NCBI GenBank assembly: GCA_002395805.1
Contig: DGVB01000035.1
Span: forward strand, 18,282 to 34,735
DNA length: 16,454 nt
Source: Bacteroidales bacterium UBA4295
Lineage (GTDB): Bacteria; Bacteroidota; Bacteroidia; Bacteroidales; Paludibacteraceae
Reading direction: 5' to 3'
Within the stretch, counting starts at the first letter, position 1, and each line of letters starts with the position of its first letter. This document shows, piece after piece, positions 7,564 to 14,646 of the stretch. The notes beneath the pieces were generated by a model. That model made no database searches, was not told the origin of the DNA, and saw nothing but the letters and a program-made list of their open reading frames with translations. Both the position numbers and the translations under genes were made by a program.

Positions 7564-10500
7564 ATGAGAAACAAACTCTTTTCACTGATGTGTGTGCTTG
7601 CTATCAGCTTAAGTTCATGGGCACAGACATCACTCAAGGGACGAGTGATTGACGAAGCGACCCAGACTCCTGTCGTCGGCGCCAAAGTGACACTCGCAAA
7701 TCAAAACATCTCTACTACGACCAATGCAGCCGGGGAGTTCTCACTGCTCTATCTGGAGGCTACGGACGAAGAGGTGCTCATCGAAGCAGACGGTTATGTA
7801 GCCGGTCTCGAGTTAATCACCTTGCAGGCGGATCAATCCAATACGATGGATGACATCGCTCTGCAGCAGGACATCGTCACTCAGGCACAGGACGAGATTT
7901 TGCTCAATCTAACAGAAGAAGAGATGACAGATGATGAAGGTCGCTCGCAATCACAGGCATCCTCTTCTTCCGCTTCCACCGATGTATTCAATTCGAACAC
8001 CTCTTTCGCCTGGTCCACAGCGCGCTATCGTAACCGAGGCTATCAGTCGAACGTAGAGAACTACTACATCGAGGGATTGAACTTCAGTTCGCAGGAACGC
8101 GGTCAGTTCAACTACTCTGCCATGGGCGGTCTGAACGACGCGAGCCGCTACAAAGAGGTGCTTAATCCTATTGAGGCAACTAACTTCACCTTCGGTGGTT
8201 TAGGGCAATCAACCAACTACCTGATGGGTGCGAGCCGCTATGCGCAAGGATGGAAAGTAGGCGTAGCCGGTACGAACCGCAACTACAAAGCGCGTGTGAA
8301 TGCCACCTATGCCAGCGGCGTACTACCAAGCGGATGGGCTTTTACCGCTCAACTGGCATACCGTTTCTCTCCCTACGTGGACAACAAAGGAATTATCGGA
8401 GAGGGTATTAAATACTACTCGCTGGGTTATTTCTTCACAGCAGAGAAGATATGGGAAAACAAGCGCCTGAAACTGATAACTTTCGGTGCTCCTACCGAGC
8501 GTGGTCAAAACGCAGCGGTAACACAAGAGGTGTACGACCTAACCGGTTCGAACAACTACAACCCATATTGGGGTTATCAGAACGGAAAGGTACGCAACTC
8601 CCGTATCGTCAAGTCCTATGATCCGACTGTGATTGCTGCATTTGAATATAACATCGATGAACAACAGAAGATGAAAGTGGCAGCCGGATACCATTATTCA
8701 TGGTATTCCAATTCGGCACTTAATTTCTACAATGCTCCCGACCCTCGCCCGGACTATTACCGCAACCTGCCTTCTTTCATGTGGGACGGCCAGATAGCGA
8801 ATCCGAATAGCGAGACTTCCGCGGGACAACTCTTCGACGAGAACGGCCAGCACTATCCCTGGGGTCTGTTTATTGGCGAGGACATGAAGGGCAACAGCCT
8901 TGGTTCCGGTTTCATCGGGCATGACGGCAATCTTGTAGGTCCTTCCGTTAACAAAGAGCAATACAACGCTCTCGTTGATCTCTGGAAGGCACGCGACAAC
9001 AAGACCACTCAGATAGACTGGGAGAATATCTATGCATCTAACTACGCAAACAACGCGACCAACCCGAACGGTGCGGCACGCTATATTCTGGAGCGTCGGC
9101 ATAATGATATCCAGGAAGCCAATGCTTCTTTCAACTATGTAAACACCAAGTATGATCATCTCAAGATGATGCTTGGCGTAGAGGCTAAATACTCGCAAGG
9201 TATTCATTATAAGACTATTGACGATCTTCTCGGGGGAAATCAATGGCTGGATGTAGATGCCTTCGCAGACCGTGATATCAAGGAATTGGCCTCCAACAGC
9301 GGTTTTACGCAGGAAGATATTGCTAACGTCCGCAAGAACGAGATTGCCGGTAATTACGACCAAGTAGTGAAAGCTAACGGTCGCCGTTTCGGTTATGATT
9401 ACCGCATCAATATGGAGAATATCAAGGCATGGTTTCAAAATGAATGGTCGTTCAACGAAGTAGATTTGTATTATGCGCTGGCGTTTGAGTACAACTCGAT
9501 GCAGCGTACGACCAACATGCTCAACGGCCGTGCATGGTATCTGACGAAAGTAGCGGAAGAGCGCGCTATCGGCAACGGAGATATGCGTTACCTCTATTAC
9601 GGCCATAAATCCTATGATATCATCAAGGCCGCAGAGGCAGCCGGCAACCTGAAAGCCGGAACGACCTATGTAGGCGATGCACACTACTTCCTTGATCCCG
9701 CGTTCAAGTTTGGTGTAACGTATAAAATCAACGGACGTAACCGTTTGAAACTCAACGCTATTGCAGAAACTCGTGCGCCTTACGCCCGCGATGCTTATAT
9801 CTCGCAGCGCGTACACGATCGCGTAGTAAGCAATATCTATCGGCATGACAAAGCCAAGAGTCTAATCGATTTCTATGCCGCCAGCGAGAAAGTGGCCTCA
9901 GCGGACCTCACCTATGAATTCAACTACCCGATTATCCGCGGCCGTGTTACCGGATTCTTCACACAGAGTTGGAACGGTACCGAGTTAAACGGCTACTATG
10001 ATGACGAGGCACGTACGTTCGTCAACCAGGCTCTCACCGGCATTGACAAACGTTACATGGGTATAGAGGCTGCAGCAGCTGTCAAACTCGGCACATACTT
10101 CACCCTTACCGGTGTGGCTTCTGTAGGCGACTATCGCTATACGAGCGATGCCAAAGCCATCCAGTCGGCAGAGAACGGAATGCCAATGACTCAGGACCAG
10201 ACATCCAAAGCTCTTGTCTTCGAAACCGAGGACAAAGTGCTGTTGAAGGGTCTCAAGTTATCTACCGGACCGCAAGTGAACGCATCTCTCAAACTCTCGT
10301 TCTTCCATCCGAAGATGTGGTTTGCAGATGTAACTGTCAGCTACCACGACTGGAACTACCTCTCTGTGGCTCCAAGCCGCAGAATGCAGGGGCTCTACAC
10401 GGGCACACGTACCGATGGTACGGCCGTTAATGGCTGGTTCGGAGACGAGAATGCTAACGCCATCCAGACGACGGACAACCAGATGCTCCGCTGGGATTTC

Positions 10501-10890
10501 GATGCCGACGGCAATGTGGTGTATGAAAACGCCGTATTGGACGCCAACGGTGTTCCAGTACTCAAATATCCGTACAACATCATGACTATGCAGGAGAACC
10601 TGGCAGCGACCAACCCGCTCAACCGCTTCCTGATCGATGCCTCTGTCGGCAAACTGCTGTACTTGCCGAACAGGCAATCTCTCTCTATCAACCTCAGCGT
10701 AACGAACCTTACAAACAACACGCATTTCAAGACCGGCGGTTATCAACAAGCCCGTTTGCCGCGTGCCGTACGTCAGGGAGAGAAAGATTACCAGAACTCA
10801 GTTATCACCGCTAACGCATGGAAATACCCGTCCAAGTACTACTATGCATGGGGCGTTAACTTCTTCTTAACCGTAACGTATAAATTCTAA
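7564..10890 (+). CDS. TonB-dependent outer-membrane receptor with carboxypeptidase-regulatory-like N-terminus
   Basis: Large (1108-residue) outer-membrane beta-barrel protein, probably an energised importer of an unknown ligand. A signal peptide ends near SWA-Q (20/21). A carboxypeptidase-regulatory-like beta-sandwich follows (about 23-103: LKGRVIDEATQTPVVGAKV ... GEFSL). An acidic and Ser-rich linker (about 108-139, with EEEMTDDEG and QASSSSAST) leads to a plug-like region (about 140-230, RYRNRGY ... YYIEGLNF ... GGLNDASRYKEV). The rest is a barrel rich in alternating aromatic strands, and the protein ends in YKF, the aromatic C-terminus typical of outer-membrane barrels. It is not a SusC-type receptor: no SusD follows, and the plug lacks the usual SusC signatures. 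A DUF5689 lipoprotein starts 5 bases after its stop, so the two are likely a pair. No promoter is obvious in the 55-base gap after asnS. Confidence 0.88.
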   Translation: MRNKLFSLMCVLAISLSSWAQTSLKGRVIDEATQTPVVGAKVTLANQNISTTTNAAGEFSLLYLEATDEEVLIEADGYVAGLELITLQADQSNTMDDIALQQDIVTQAQDEILLNLTEEEMTDDEGRSQSQASSSSASTDVFNSNTSFAWSTARYRNRGYQSNVENYYIEGLNFSSQERGQFNYSAMGGLNDASRYKEVLNPIEATNFTFGGLGQSTNYLMGASRYAQGWKVGVAGTNRNYKARVNATYASGVLPSGWAFTAQLAYRFSPYVDNKGIIGEGIKYYSLGYFFTAEKIWENKRLKLITFGAPTERGQNAAVTQEVYDLTGSNNYNPYWGYQNGKVRNSRIVKSYDPTVIAAFEYNIDEQQKMKVAAGYHYSWYSNSALNFYNAPDPRPDYYRNLPSFMWDGQIANPNSETSAGQLFDENGQHYPWGLFIGEDMKGNSLGSGFIGHDGNLVGPSVNKEQYNALVDLWKARDNKTTQIDWENIYASNYANNATNPNGAARYILERRHNDIQEANASFNYVNTKYDHLKMMLGVEAKYSQGIHYKTIDDLLGGNQWLDVDAFADRDIKELASNSGFTQEDIANVRKNEIAGNYDQVVKANGRRFGYDYRINMENIKAWFQNEWSFNEVDLYYALAFEYNSMQRTTNMLNGRAWYLTKVAEERAIGNGDMRYLYYGHKSYDIIKAAEAAGNLKAGTTYVGDAHYFLDPAFKFGVTYKINGRNRLKLNAIAETRAPYARDAYISQRVHDRVVSNIYRHDKAKSLIDFYAASEKVASADLTYEFNYPIIRGRVTGFFTQSWNGTELNGYYDDEARTFVNQALTGIDKRYMGIEAAAAVKLGTYFTLTGVASVGDYRYTSDAKAIQSAENGMPMTQDQTSKALVFETEDKVLLKGLKLSTGPQVNASLKLSFFHPKMWFADVTVSYHDWNYLSVAPSRRMQGLYTGTRTDGTAVNGWFGDENANAIQTTDNQMLRWDFDADGNVVYENAVLDANGVPVLKYPYNIMTMQENLAATNPLNRFLIDASVGKLLYLPNRQSLSINLSVTNLTNNTHFKTGGYQQARLPRAVRQGEKDYQNSVITANAWKYPSKYYYAWGVNFFLTVTYKF

Positions 10891-10895
10891 GCACT

Positions 10896-12104
10896 ATGAA
10901 GACTTTGAAATATAGTTTGTACTTTGTACTTTGTTGCTTCGTTCTTCTTTTCGCAGCTTGCGAACCGAAGGGATTGAAGCAAGAAGATGTATTCATTCAA
11001 GAAGGCGCGCTCGAAGAGATGCTCGCAGCTGAGAATCCCGAAGGCTACAAGATCTATGCGCTCAATGAATTTCTGGATACTTTCATGACAGAACAAGGCA
11101 ATTTCGCCTCCGACACATGTCCCTACCGCGAACGTTCCTACGATGCTGCACATGATTTGTATCTGTACTCGGTGGATACGCTGCCTACCAATGGTAAGGG
11201 TATTTATATCCGAGGCCGTGTTACTACGGACGACTATGCCGGTAATTTCTACAAATCGCTGGTGATCCAACAGATTGTAGATGACCAACAGCAGAACCTT
11301 CGTATATCGGTAGATCTCGGCTCCGGCGGCGGTATGTATCAGATGGGTCAGGAGATCATCATTCGCTGCAACGGTCTGGCAGTAGGTCGTTATGCGAACC
11401 AGCCGCAACTCTGCGTACCATCCTACAATAATAATATCTATGCGATGAATGCATCGCAGAAAGTAGGTTGGTGTCCGGGGCGTATTCCGAACCCTGTTTT
11501 CCGCCGTGCAACACGTATGATTGGCACACCGGATACAACAAAACTCCAATATGACGAACTGACCCTGGCGGAGTTGTTTGAAGAACTACCACTCAAACCG
11601 ACTACCGATGCAGCCGGAATGGATAAGGTGCGCAAGGCAGACGGTCGTTTGGTACGTATCAAGAATGTACATTTCACCGGCGAATTTGATGACAATGGTA
11701 CATTAGCCAAATGTGATACGCTGCATCCGGATAGTTCGTCCAACGCCAATGTCTTTGCTCCGACCACCAATAATATCGGGTACCCGCAGAGCCGTGTGAT
11801 TGCTCATGGCTCCCAAAAAATGATGTGCTCCTGCTCCGAGTATGCCAAGTTTGCCTACTATTACATACCTGGTGCAGACCGGCACGGTGTGGCGGATTGC
11901 CCGCAATATAGCGGCACAGTTACCGGTATTTTAGGCTGGTATCTGGACAAGGCCTCCGACATGGCCACCAATAAACTGGATGGCTACGAGTGGTCTGTTA
12001 CTCCGCGCGGCATTCCGGGCATCGGAGTGGCGGATATCCAAATGGTCAACGATCATGACGACCCATGGATTCCGAAAGAGTTTGATCCGAAAGACTATCA
12101 ATAA
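10896..12104 (+). CDS. DUF5689 lipoprotein, partner of the TonB-dependent receptor
   Basis: Probable membrane-anchored lipoprotein of 402 residues, function unknown. The signal peptide ends in a good lipobox (LFAAC, Cys22). The DUF5689 region covers roughly residues 52-265 and includes GIYIRGRVTTDD (102-113), SLVIQ (121-125) and GQEIIIRCNG (151-160), the pattern of an OB-fold-like beta-barrel. A second beta-rich unit follows (about 250-385: RLVRIKNVHFTGEF ... SGTVTGILGWYLD ... SVTPRG) and looks like another OB-type module. There are many Cys residues after the lipid anchor. It is 5 bases downstream of the receptor and presumably acts with it at the cell surface. I see no nuclease catalytic motif, although OB modules of this type accompany secreted nucleases in some proteins. 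The signal-peptide coding region contains a heptad repeat (10916-10936). Confidence 0.83.
   Translation: MKTLKYSLYFVLCCFVLLFAACEPKGLKQEDVFIQEGALEEMLAAENPEGYKIYALNEFLDTFMTEQGNFASDTCPYRERSYDAAHDLYLYSVDTLPTNGKGIYIRGRVTTDDYAGNFYKSLVIQQIVDDQQQNLRISVDLGSGGGMYQMGQEIIIRCNGLAVGRYANQPQLCVPSYNNNIYAMNASQKVGWCPGRIPNPVFRRATRMIGTPDTTKLQYDELTLAELFEELPLKPTTDAAGMDKVRKADGRLVRIKNVHFTGEFDDNGTLAKCDTLHPDSSSNANVFAPTTNNIGYPQSRVIAHGSQKMMCSCSEYAKFAYYYIPGADRHGVADCPQYSGTVTGILGWYLDKASDMATNKLDGYEWSVTPRGIPGIGVADIQMVNDHDDPWIPKEFDPKDYQ
10916..10936 (+). repeat. Heptad repeat TTTGTAC-TTTGTAC-TTTGTTG in signal-peptide code
   Basis: Three consecutive 7-base units, the first two identical, are translated as part of the hydrophobic core of the DUF5689 lipoprotein signal peptide (YFVLCCF region). 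Similar TTTGTAC strings are, from memory, common between genes in Bacteroidetes. Here the repeat has become coding sequence 20 bases after the start. Confidence 0.55.
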
Positions 12105-12107
12105 TCC

Positions 12108-12590
12108 ATGAACTGGCTGGATGTCATATTACTCCTGCCGCTTCTTGTAGGCCTCGTCAGAGGCTTAATGCGCGGGCTTATCTCCGAGGTCATTGCCATT
12201 GCGGTAGTGATCCTCGGAGTAGTCGGCGCCCGATTTGCAGCACCGCCTTTCTCCGAATGGCTATTACATCAGTTTGCCTGGCCGCAAGGGGTATGCGATG
12301 TGGTAGCTTACACCCTAATATTTTTAGCGATTGCCATTCTCCTCTCTATCTTAGCGAAAGGTCTGACGCGGTTTATGCGTGCGATTCATCTGGGTTGGGC
12401 TAACAGGCTCGCCGGTGGTCTATTCGGCATCTGCAAATACGGAGTACTGGTGCTCATCGTCGTTTTTATCATGGATAAGACCAACGAGTCGTTCCACTAT
12501 CTCGATGATGCACCGGTAGTGAAGACATCGGTCGTGTACCCCCAAATGGTCAAAGCCACGCATGCTTTACTATCTATCTCTCGGAAGTAA
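12108..12590 (+). CDS. CvpA-family inner-membrane protein
   Basis: Small (160-residue) inner-membrane protein of the CvpA family (first linked to colicin V production in E. coli), whose molecular role is still unclear but which is widespread and linked to envelope stress. Four membrane segments can be read: about 4-20, 25-45, 63-84 and 108-123. The family signature is visible in the N-terminal LDVILLLPLLVGLVRGLMRGLISE and the loop RFMRAIHLGWANRLAGGLFG. The start is 3 bases after the lipoprotein stop, and the 3' end overlaps folK by 29 bases, so it is probably co-transcribed with both. Confidence 0.9.
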   Translation: MNWLDVILLLPLLVGLVRGLMRGLISEVIAIAVVILGVVGARFAAPPFSEWLLHQFAWPQGVCDVVAYTLIFLAIAILLSILAKGLTRFMRAIHLGWANRLAGGLFGICKYGVLVLIVVFIMDKTNESFHYLDDAPVVKTSVVYPQMVKATHALLSISRK

Positions 12591-12996
12591 CATCGGCGAG
12601 CGGGAGCAAATGCTCCGCGAAGCCGTACGCCTCATAGAGCAGCAAATAGGAAATATTCTACGCTGCTCTTCTTTTTATTATTCTGAGCCGTGGGGATTTG
12701 ATAGCAAGCATGAGTTTTGCAATCTCTGCTGTGCATTGGAGACGGCTAAATCTCCACTTGAAGTACTCCGCCTCACGCAAGCCATCGAGCGCCAACTCGG
12801 GCGCTCCAAGAAATCTGTTAACGGCCACTATGCCGACCGCACGATGGACATTGATCTTATCCGTACTTTCGACGACGAGGGCAAGGAAATAATTATCAAT
12901 TTTCAATTTTCAAATTTCAGTTTGATACTCCCCCATCCTCTCTGGCAACAGCGCGATTTCGTCCGTATTCCTCTTCAGGAAATATTCTTATCATAA
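12562..12996 (+). CDS. folK: 6-hydroxymethyl-7,8-dihydropterin pyrophosphokinase (HPPK)
   Basis: Transfers pyrophosphate from ATP to 6-hydroxymethyl-dihydropterin in folate synthesis; cytoplasmic. The 144 residues fit single-domain HPPK. The N-terminus LYYLSLGSNIGERE (2-15), SSFYYSEPWGF (36-46), the Mg/ATP motif DRTMDIDLI (92-100) and LPHPLWQQRDFVRIPL (123-138) are all present. The usual R-P-x-D-I-D-L pattern appears as R-T-M-D-I-D-L. Residues 110-121 (IIINFQFSNFSL) seem a few residues longer than normal and coincide with a heptad repeat at 12893-12920. The ATG at 12562 overlaps the CvpA gene by 29 bases and gives the expected M-x-Y-L-S-L-G-S-N start. No other folate gene is in the window. 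Confidence 0.94.
   Translation: MLYYLSLGSNIGEREQMLREAVRLIEQQIGNILRCSSFYYSEPWGFDSKHEFCNLCCALETAKSPLEVLRLTQAIERQLGRSKKSVNGHYADRTMDIDLIRTFDDEGKEIIINFQFSNFSLILPHPLWQQRDFVRIPLQEIFLS
12893..12920 (+). repeat. Heptad repeat TTATCAA-TTTTCAA-TTTTCAA-ATTTCAG inside folK
   Basis: Four 7-base units, the middle two identical, form a very AT-rich patch inside folK, unlike the rest of the gene. They encode residues 111-120 in the loop before LPHPL, where HPPK proteins from other bacteria have a shorter segment (from memory). From memory, CAATTTTCAATT strings are frequent dispersed repeats in Bacteroidetes. Confidence 0.6.
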
Positions 12997-13043
12997 CCCT
13001 TCTTTTGGCATGATATTTGTCCTAAAAGTGCGGACTAAATACT

Positions 13044-14339
13044 ATGCCCCAAAATCGCCTCATAATAATATCGCTGTTTCTGGTCCTTTTTCTGCCCTTG
13101 TCGGCGAAGAAGCGGCCGACTGTGCCTGATTCGCTACGCTCGCTCACGATAGACGTGCACGGCGTTTCTATTACTATGCAACGGGTGGAAGGCGGTTCGT
13201 TTGTGATGGGTGCTACTTCGGATCAGTACGACCGCGACACCTATACCGACAAGCCTGCGCATCTTGTTTTTCTTTCTCCCTATTATATCGCTACTACGGA
13301 GGTGACCAACCATCTCTGGCGTACGGTGATGAACGAGCGCGAGATGCTCGATCTATCCGGCTATCCGGAGCACCCTGTTTCCTTCGTTTCCTGGCACCAA
13401 GCGCAAGAGTTTATCCGGCGGTTGGACAGTATAACCGGCATGCCTTTCCGGCTTCCCACCGAGGCGGAATGGGAGTTTGCGGCGCGCGGAGGAGAACAAA
13501 CGAAGCATTTCCGTTTTGCAGGGTCCAACGAAGCAGATACAGCGGGATGGCTCTTCCCTGTTGCCGGGCAATGGACGCATCCCGTAGCGCGCAAACAGCC
13601 GAACGAAATCGGGCTATACGACATGACGGGTAATGTAGCCGAATGGTGTCAGGACCTCTATGGCCCGTATGAGTTATCCACGCGCCCTGATCCTTGCGGC
13701 GCAGACACCGGTTCTTTCCGCGTTGTGCGTGGCGGAAGCTATGATAACTGTATCGCCAACAGCCATCTGTCGGTGCGATGTTGGTACGAGCCGGAGACTT
13801 CTGTCGGATATATAGGTTTCCGCGTGGCAATGACGCTGCCGAACGAACCGACGAAGCAGGTTGTACCGGACGAACAGGAACTGACCAGGAAGGTTCGTCT
13901 CAAAGGCCGCAGACTGCATTTTACCCTGGTACCGGGCGACGAACCCTATTATATCTCCGAGGAGGTGAGTGCAGCATTATGGAAAAAGATTACAGGCTTT
14001 AACCCGCCCGAAAAGGAACACGGAATAGCCATCGGCATGTCCCCACAAGAGCGCGTCCGCTTTGCGGAACTATGCAGCCGCATAGCCGATAAACCGCTTT
14101 CTGTTGCCACCTTAGCTGAAGTAGATAGTGCGTTAGCCAAGGGAGTTATTGCGCCGCCCAAGCAGCCCAAACGCCAGCGCTCCGTGCGGGCGACCCAACG
14201 CAGCAGAAAGACCCGCGAGAAACTCTCTCCATGGGCTGAACTCATCGGCGTCAAAATCAAGCAACACGACGATCCTATCTTGCAGGACTTCAAAGGCGAT
14301 GCCAACGAAAAACTCCCGCTACGCCTGGTATTGAGATAG
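13044..14339 (+). CDS. Secreted FGE/SUMF1-like protein with a degenerate second copy
   Basis: Exported 431-residue protein with a signal peptide ending near PLSA (21). A complete formylglycine-generating-enzyme-like domain covers about 41-265: GGSFVMGA (50-57), YYIATTEVTNHLW (80-92), RLPTEAEWEFAARGG (136-150), YDMTGNVAEWCQDLYG (192-207), VVRGGSYDNC (227-236), GFRVAM (258-263). In FGE two copper-binding Cys lie five residues apart; here Cys236 is kept but the second position is His241, so classical FGE activity on sulfatases is doubtful. Residues 301-367 repeat the N-terminal half in eroded form, followed by a basic linker (372-393) and an ending LPLRLVLR. Relatives include the gliding/T9SS protein GldK, but this protein has no lipobox. 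Its role is unknown. A weak promoter-like sequence precedes it, and a terminator follows. Confidence 0.85.
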   Translation: MPQNRLIIISLFLVLFLPLSAKKRPTVPDSLRSLTIDVHGVSITMQRVEGGSFVMGATSDQYDRDTYTDKPAHLVFLSPYYIATTEVTNHLWRTVMNEREMLDLSGYPEHPVSFVSWHQAQEFIRRLDSITGMPFRLPTEAEWEFAARGGEQTKHFRFAGSNEADTAGWLFPVAGQWTHPVARKQPNEIGLYDMTGNVAEWCQDLYGPYELSTRPDPCGADTGSFRVVRGGSYDNCIANSHLSVRCWYEPETSVGYIGFRVAMTLPNEPTKQVVPDEQELTRKVRLKGRRLHFTLVPGDEPYYISEEVSAALWKKITGFNPPEKEHGIAIGMSPQERVRFAELCSRIADKPLSVATLAEVDSALAKGVIAPPKQPKRQRSVRATQRSRKTREKLSPWAELIGVKIKQHDDPILQDFKGDANEKLPLRLVLR

Positions 14340-14377
14340 TCACGGGATACAAAAATCACCAGAAAAACGGGAAATGA

Positions 14378-14415
14378 AAATTAAAAAAGTGGCAAAAATG
14401 CCACTTTTTTAATTT
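14378..14415. terminator. Perfect 16-bp bidirectional terminator hairpin
   Basis: AAATTAAAAAAGTGGC (14378-14393) and its exact complement GCCACTTTTTTAATTT (14400-14415) flank the loop AAAAAT. The GTGGC/GCCAC core followed by six T on both strands makes an intrinsic terminator able to serve both the FGE-like gene (plus) and the regulator gene (minus). Confidence 0.9.
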
Positions 14416-14458
14416 CTTATAAATCATTGAAATACATATAGTTGCAGCGATTTATAAG
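14416..14458. repeat. 10-bp inverted repeat next to the terminator
   Basis: CTTATAAATC (14416-14425) and GATTTATAAG (14449-14458) are perfect complements around 23 bases. Within the loop, 14420-14436 (TAAATCATTGAAATACA) recurs in inverted orientation at 16417-16433 with one mismatch. It may be a recombination or insertion scar, or a structured 3' element; the identity is not known. Confidence 0.45.
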
Positions 14459-14646
14459 TAACAAAGTCTAGGATACCTCTACAATGCCCTTTTTGCGCTC
14501 TCAGCGCGCCTCTTATTTTACCCCATTTTGCTTAGATTTTTTCAGTTTTTTTATGTATTTAAAATCGGTAATTTGGCGCAATTATGTTCGGCAGTTTGGA
14601 AGGTAATTCTGGTGGGAAGATGGCGCATTTTTATTTGGGAACTTGG

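Larger units (their letters stand above)
14340..14646. other. Convergent intergenic region with no gene
   Basis: About 307 bases between the ends of two converging genes. It holds the bidirectional terminator (14378-14415), a 10-bp inverted repeat right beside it (14416-14458) and a small GCGCT/AGCGC hairpin (14495-14507). I see no coding sequence or RNA gene in the rest, which is AT-rich up to about 14575. Confidence 0.7.

Noticed and set aside
8698..9846. 382-codon antisense reading frame in the receptor gene
   Set aside because: It is fully opposite a convincing barrel gene, with no promoter, no domain and a composition expected of a shadow frame.
13012..13019. Promoter-like GATATTTG before the FGE-like gene
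   Set aside because: The first base departs from TAnnTTTG and no TTTG stands about 20 bases upstream; too weak to call.
14495..14507. GCGCT-CTC-AGCGC hairpin as a second terminator
   Set aside because: The stem has only 5 pairs and no proper T tract follows on either strand; the hairpin at 14378-14415 suffices.
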